Shown piece by piece: positions 60,409-64,000 of a DNA stretch of 64,000 nucleotides. Each line of letters opens with the position of its first letter. Position 1 is the first letter of the stretch. Location of the stretch: positions 496,001 through 560,000 of the forward strand of contig OZ025649.1 of assembly GCA_964019335.1 (NCBI GenBank), written 5' to 3'. The notes under the pieces are model-generated. The model made no database searches, was not told the DNA's origin, and saw only the letters and a list, made by a program, of their open reading frames with translations. A program made the position numbers and the translations under genes. This stretch comes from Diplonema japonicum. Lineage: Eukaryota; Euglenozoa; Diplonemea; Diplonemida; Diplonemidae.

Positions 60409-61660
60409 ATGTCGGTTCTCAGAAGATGCGTGCGAAGGGCACACAGGATCGCCCTGCTCCCTGGTGACGGGATAGGCCCCGAGGTGATGGAGAACTGTCT
60501 GGAGGTGCTCGACGCAGCAGGCTTGAAGGCGGAGTACACCCACTGCGACATCGGCTGGGAGTTCTGGAAGAACGAAGGCGACGCGCTCCCAAAGCGCACG
60601 CTGGACATCCTCAACAAGAACAAGACAGACGTCGGGCTGTTCGCAGCCATCACCAGCAAGCCCGCATATGAAGCGGCGAAGGAACTATCGCCCGACCTGC
60701 AGGGCAAGGGCATCAAGTACATGTCGCCCATTGTGAGAATGAGGCAGGAACTAAACCTGCATACGAATTTTAGGCCGTGCAAGTCAGTACCTGGGAACCC
60801 AATGAACTACAGGGACAACATCGACTGGGCGGTATTCAGAGAGAACACGGAGGGGATGTACGGGGGGGTGGAGTTCCACCCGTTGCCAGAGAGCGTTTTT
60901 AACGCACTGGACGCAGCACACCCGAAGATGGGGAAGTTCAAGAAGGCGGGGCTCGAGAACATCGCGATGTCCACCCGTATCATGACCAGGCAGGGGTGCG
61001 AGAACATCGTGAGGCAGGCGTTCCAGTTCGCAAAGAAAAACGGGCGCAAGTCGGTGACAGTGGTGGACAAGCCTAATGTACTTCGAGAGACAGGCGGCCT
61101 GATGATGCAGACGGCACGCAGGGTGGCTGAGGAGTACCCCGACATCCCTATGATGGAGACTAACATAGACGCCCAGTGCATGTTCATGCTGAAGCAGCCT
61201 GAGGCTTATGATGTTATTGTCGCTGAGAACATGTTTGGCGACATTCTCTCAGACCTTGGAGCGCAGCTTACAGGCGGTCTGGGATTTGCCCCTTCTGGCA
61301 ACATCGGTGACAACTACTCCATCTTCGAACCTTCGCATGGGTCCGCGCCCAACTACACAGGGACTGGCAATGCAAACCCTATTGCTATGGTTTGGAAAAG
61401 GGGGGGGGGGGGGGGGGGGGGGAAATGGGGAGAAAAAAAAATTCCAGCTTCGCACCGCCGTAATGATGCTCGAGCACATCGGTGAGACTGAAATTTCAGC
61501 TGCCGTTCAGGCCGCCATCGAAAGAGTTGTGAAGAAGGGAGAGTATGATATTTTTTTTTGGGGGGAGAAACTTTTTTTAAAAAAAAGGTGCCGCATGCGG
61601 GACTTTGGTGGCACTGCTAACCGGACCGAGCTCACCAGGGAGCTCATTAAGAATTTGTAA
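60409..61660 (+). CDS. NAD-type isocitrate dehydrogenase family enzyme
   Basis: Exons 60409-61389, 61448-61542 and 61588-61660 (introns 58 and 45 nt; the first holds a 23 nt G run), 382 aa. Family motifs: [29 protein letters not shown] (substrate arginines), [46 protein letters not shown] with metal aspartates, [21 protein letters not shown], and after splicing [14 protein letters not shown] and [11 protein letters not shown]. It oxidatively decarboxylates isocitrate or a close relative (homoisocitrate, isopropylmalate) using NAD(P)+. The start [13 protein letters not shown] is a mitochondrial presequence. Cofactor choice is not decided here. Confidence 0.92.
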
Positions 61661-62583
61661 GAAACAAAAACAAAACCAAAAAAAGGGTTGGCGTACGTTC
61701 CTCCCCACCGCCCCCTTTTTTTCTCCTTTTTTCTTTTTTTTCTTCTTTCCGCACAGCCCAGGTGCGTGCGTTGAGTAAGAAACAAAAAACAAAAAAAAAG
61801 AAGAAAGAAAGCGTTAGGTTCCCTTACCACGCCTCCCTAATGCCTTACGATATATTATATTTCAATCCCTTCCTGTTACAAAAAAAAAAGGGTTTAAGGA
61901 GCGGGTGGGAGAAGATCCTCTCAGCCTCCCCTAGTTTTTTTTTTAGAGACACAACATACCTCGCAAGCAGAGAACCCCCCTCCCCCGATCAACCGACAAA
62001 GCTTCGTTTTCTTTTTTTCTTCTTCTTCGAGGGTGAGGTCCTCAAGTGGGACCTTTTGCCCGTAATTTTTTTTTCTCGAAAGTTTATTTTTTTTTTTTTG
62101 CTGGAACAAGTAAACAAATTTTTGAAAAGAGTAGAGGCAGCTTGTCCGTTTATCCCTACTGTAGGTGAAAACGGCTTGCACAAACAAAAATATGGCTTGC
62201 GCAGACATCGACCCGTAGGAGTTGTCGGTTATGCTATACCCGGAGGGGGCCCCCACGGCGCCGGCGGACCCGGACTGTGCTGCCGGCTTGCACAAACAAT
62301 CAGCCGACTCTTTTTCTCTTTTCTTTCTTTCCGTCCTGCTAGTGAGCACACACCCTTTTGTATAACGATCGAAAATCGGTTTTTCGTTTTATTTATTTCG
62401 CCCCCCTCTTCCGTATAATTTAAAACCCTTTCTGTTCTCTTGCTTGCTGTTTTTTATTTTCTCCTTTTTTTCTGAGGTCTGTTATTTTTTCTCTCTCTCT
62501 TCCTTTCATCTTTTGTTCACAACAACAACACCACCACCCCTCCTTAAAGATACACCATCCCCCCCCCCCCCCCCCCCCCCCGA
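61661..62583 (+). other. Intergenic with dispersed repeat and C tract
   Basis: A, T and C-rich. It holds the repeat at 62125-62317 and a C run at about 62561-62581 directly before the Kelch gene. No gene is seen. Confidence 0.55.
62125..62317 (+). repeat. Dispersed element, copy 2, with internal insertion
   Basis: 62125-62173 matches 47698-47747 (45 of 50), and 62301-62317 matches the end of that copy. Between them is a GC-rich segment bounded by two identical 16 nt strings CGGCTTGCACAAACAA (62172-62187 and 62284-62299), 112 nt apart. Confidence 0.6.
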
Positions 62584-63798
62584 ATGTACTGGAAAGAACG
62601 GAAACAAACATGGTCAGACGAAGCCCCCTTAGAAGGCTGCTGCCACAGCGTGGTAAAGCACCAAGATGCACAGTGTGATGACTACTTATACGTGTTTGGC
62701 GGTGGTGTCGTTGGGGTCTACCGCAACATTCTTTACAAGTACAGCTTCAAGCTGGACACTTGGCACAGGGTACGCACTGAAGGCGAGATACCCGGCCTGA
62801 TGTCACACGCAGCAGTAGTGCACAACGGCGAAATGTACTGTTACGGGGGTCTGACAAGCGAGGGGTGTGTCAACGATGTGTGGAAGATCAGCTTGGAAGG
62901 ACACCACAACACATGGAAGCGTCTGAAGACGACGGGCACACCACCAAGCCCCACAAAAGCTCACAGCGCAGTTCTGATCAAAAACGAAATGTGGGTGTTC
63001 TACGGTGCAATGGACAACGCGGAAAACTCCGACACCGTGTCCACCTTGAACCTTGAAACCCTGTCGTGGACAAGAACGCAGTTTCCGGTGGGGGCCACAC
63101 CAGCACCTCGTAACGGGCACACTACTATTGCATCTACTGACCGATACGTTTACCTGTACGGTGGGTTATCTGTGAAGTGCGGGTCATGGGTACAAGCATC
63201 GCGCATTGAGGTGTGGTTGTCAGATATTTGGAGGCTGGACACTGTTACCCTCAAATGGGCTTTGTTATGCCCCGACGCACCTCAGCATGGCCCTAAAGGC
63301 CGTTACAGTCATTTTTCTTGGCTTTGCAATAACGATTTTTTCGTGTTCGGCGGGGATACCGCAAACTGTACAACATACTTCTCGGACCTATGGGTGTTCT
63401 CGCTGTCAAGCCTGCGGTGGGAGCAGCGGCATTTTCCCGGCGATCACCCTCCACCACTGTCCGGGATTTCAGGTGTGCCTCATGAAGGCGCTGCTGTTTT
63501 TTACGGTGGGGAGAAACCCGATTCTTCATATTCCGCGTCGCTTTACACCATTCATACTGCTTCGCTCCCAACGCCGCTTTCTCTCATCATGCAGAGGGTT
63601 TTGATACAAAGCTGTTTGCACCTCACAAACAACGAGTTTCGGGTGATGTGCAAGGCGCATGGTGTGCCCGTTCAATTGGTGGAAGCAATGCTGCAGTGCA
63701 AACCACGTCATCGGTGTAAGAGGGTGGACCACGATGTTGATGCAGAAGGTGACATTTCGCAGGATTCACGGACAAAATGTAGGCGTTTGATTTCGTAG
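62584..63798 (+). CDS. Kelch-repeat protein
   Basis: 404 aa, single exon. At least five Kelch blades are visible with their spacing: YLYVFGGG...YKYSFKLDTWHRV, HNGEMYCYGGL...VWKIS, IKNEMWVFYGAMD...LNLETLSWTRTQ, DRYVYLYGGLS...IWRLDTVTLKWALL, CNNDFFVFGGD...LWVFSLSSLRWEQR and AVFYGGEK. They form a beta-propeller, usually a protein-binding platform. The C-terminal 90 residues are a helical, basic region (LVEAMLQCKPRHRCKRVDHD) without BTB or F-box. The start comes directly after a C tract. Confidence 0.88.
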   Translation: MYWKERKQTWSDEAPLEGCCHSVVKHQDAQCDDYLYVFGGGVVGVYRNILYKYSFKLDTWHRVRTEGEIPGLMSHAAVVHNGEMYCYGGLTSEGCVNDVWKISLEGHHNTWKRLKTTGTPPSPTKAHSAVLIKNEMWVFYGAMDNAENSDTVSTLNLETLSWTRTQFPVGATPAPRNGHTTIASTDRYVYLYGGLSVKCGSWVQASRIEVWLSDIWRLDTVTLKWALLCPDAPQHGPKGRYSHFSWLCNNDFFVFGGDTANCTTYFSDLWVFSLSSLRWEQRHFPGDHPPPLSGISGVPHEGAAVFYGGEKPDSSYSASLYTIHTASLPTPLSLIMQRVLIQSCLHLTNNEFRVMCKAHGVPVQLVEAMLQCKPRHRCKRVDHDVDAEGDISQDSRTKCRRLIS

Positions 63799-63984
63799 GG
63801 AGAAGAAGCTACAGCTCGGACGAGGTGGCTCCTACGCGGGCTTGCGGGGTTTTTTTTTTCGTTCTTCCGTTAGATTATTTTTTTTTTTTTTGTTTTGTTT
63901 CTCATTTCCGGTTTGTTCTGTTGATTTTTTTTTTTCTTCCCAAAAATCTTCAGAAAAGAAAAAAAAAAAGGGGGAAAAAAAAAG

Positions 63985-64000
63985 ATGGAAGCGAAGCCAA
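63985..64000 (+). CDS. Start of a further gene, cut by the window edge
   Basis: ATG 63985 opens MEAKP and runs off the end. It is preceded by T tracts, CTTCAG (63947-63953 area) and an A-rich leader, like the other genes here. Too short to identify. Confidence 0.35.

Noticed and set aside
1-64000. Spliced-leader RNA gene or CRISPR array
   Set aside because: No short exon-like leader followed by a GT donor and Sm-type tail was seen, and no regularly spaced repeats of CRISPR type occur.
1-64000. Bacterial operon interpretation of the one-strand layout
   Set aside because: Spliceosomal introns, eL34, PACRG, TBC, GAF-PDE and signal-anchored glycosyltransferase are eukaryotic, and no Shine-Dalgarno pattern precedes starts.

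Overview
This is a 64 kb piece of a eukaryotic nuclear genome. It holds 33 confidently or plausibly spliced protein-coding genes, a few weak small ones and the first codons of one more. Every supported gene lies on the + strand. Genes are short to medium, and the gaps between them are packed with A, T, C and G homopolymers. The standard genetic code fits: TAA, TAG and TGA all end genes. Twenty-two spliceosomal GT-AG introns can be placed, 32 to 136 nt long and mostly 32-63 nt. Many starts follow a pyrimidine tract ending in AG. One-strand gene order, acceptor-like AGs before starts, a trypanosomatid-style cyclase core and secreted glycosidases together suggest Euglenozoa. The presence of cis introns makes a diplonemid a better guess than a kinetoplastid. 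This lineage call is inference.

Layout. 0-3 kb: an ammonium-transporter/class III cyclase fusion. 3-14 kb: an IQ coiled-coil protein, a heparanase-like GH79 protein with both catalytic glutamates replaced, an EF-hand-like protein, a divergent 14-3-3, a small probable mitochondrial protein, a probably myristoylated protein with three Sld2/RECQL4-N-like motifs, a Cys-rich miniprotein and ribosomal protein eL34. 14-26.5 kb: a MAPK/CDK-like kinase with a C-terminal CaaX box, a 2.9 kb gene-free stretch, an RNA ligase of the DRB0094/Rnl5 type, an Ala-rich coiled-coil protein and an FHA kinase with an acylation motif. 26.5-38 kb: two tiny proteins, the PLP-homeostasis protein PROSC/YggS, alpha-galactosidase (GH27), alpha-mannosidase (GH38) and a glycosyltransferase resembling hydroxyproline/serine O-glycosyltransferases. 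38-49 kb: a multi-ubiquitin-like-fold protein, a lipoxygenase with a transthyretin-like N-terminus, a nuclear-looking unknown, a triple-GAF cyclic-nucleotide phosphodiesterase rebuilt from five exons, and a TBC Rab-GAP. 49-64 kb: small proteins, a cyclin-like protein, a PACRG-family ciliary protein, alanine aminotransferase, a PDZ protein, a large TPR protein, a DUF3431-like secreted protein, a zinc-ribbon protein, an isocitrate dehydrogenase-family enzyme and a Kelch protein.

Themes. The transporter-cyclase and the GAF phosphodiesterase could form the two ends of a cyclic-nucleotide circuit. Three signalling proteins carry N-terminal MG acylation motifs and one kinase a CaaX box, so membrane-anchored signalling is well represented. 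A set of secreted or Golgi glycan enzymes (GH27, GH38, GH79-like and the glycosyltransferase) points to active glycan processing. Intergenic DNA also carries two families of short repeats, each seen twice: a hairpin at 18.6 and 59.7 kb and a 50-nt element at 47.7 and 62.1 kb.
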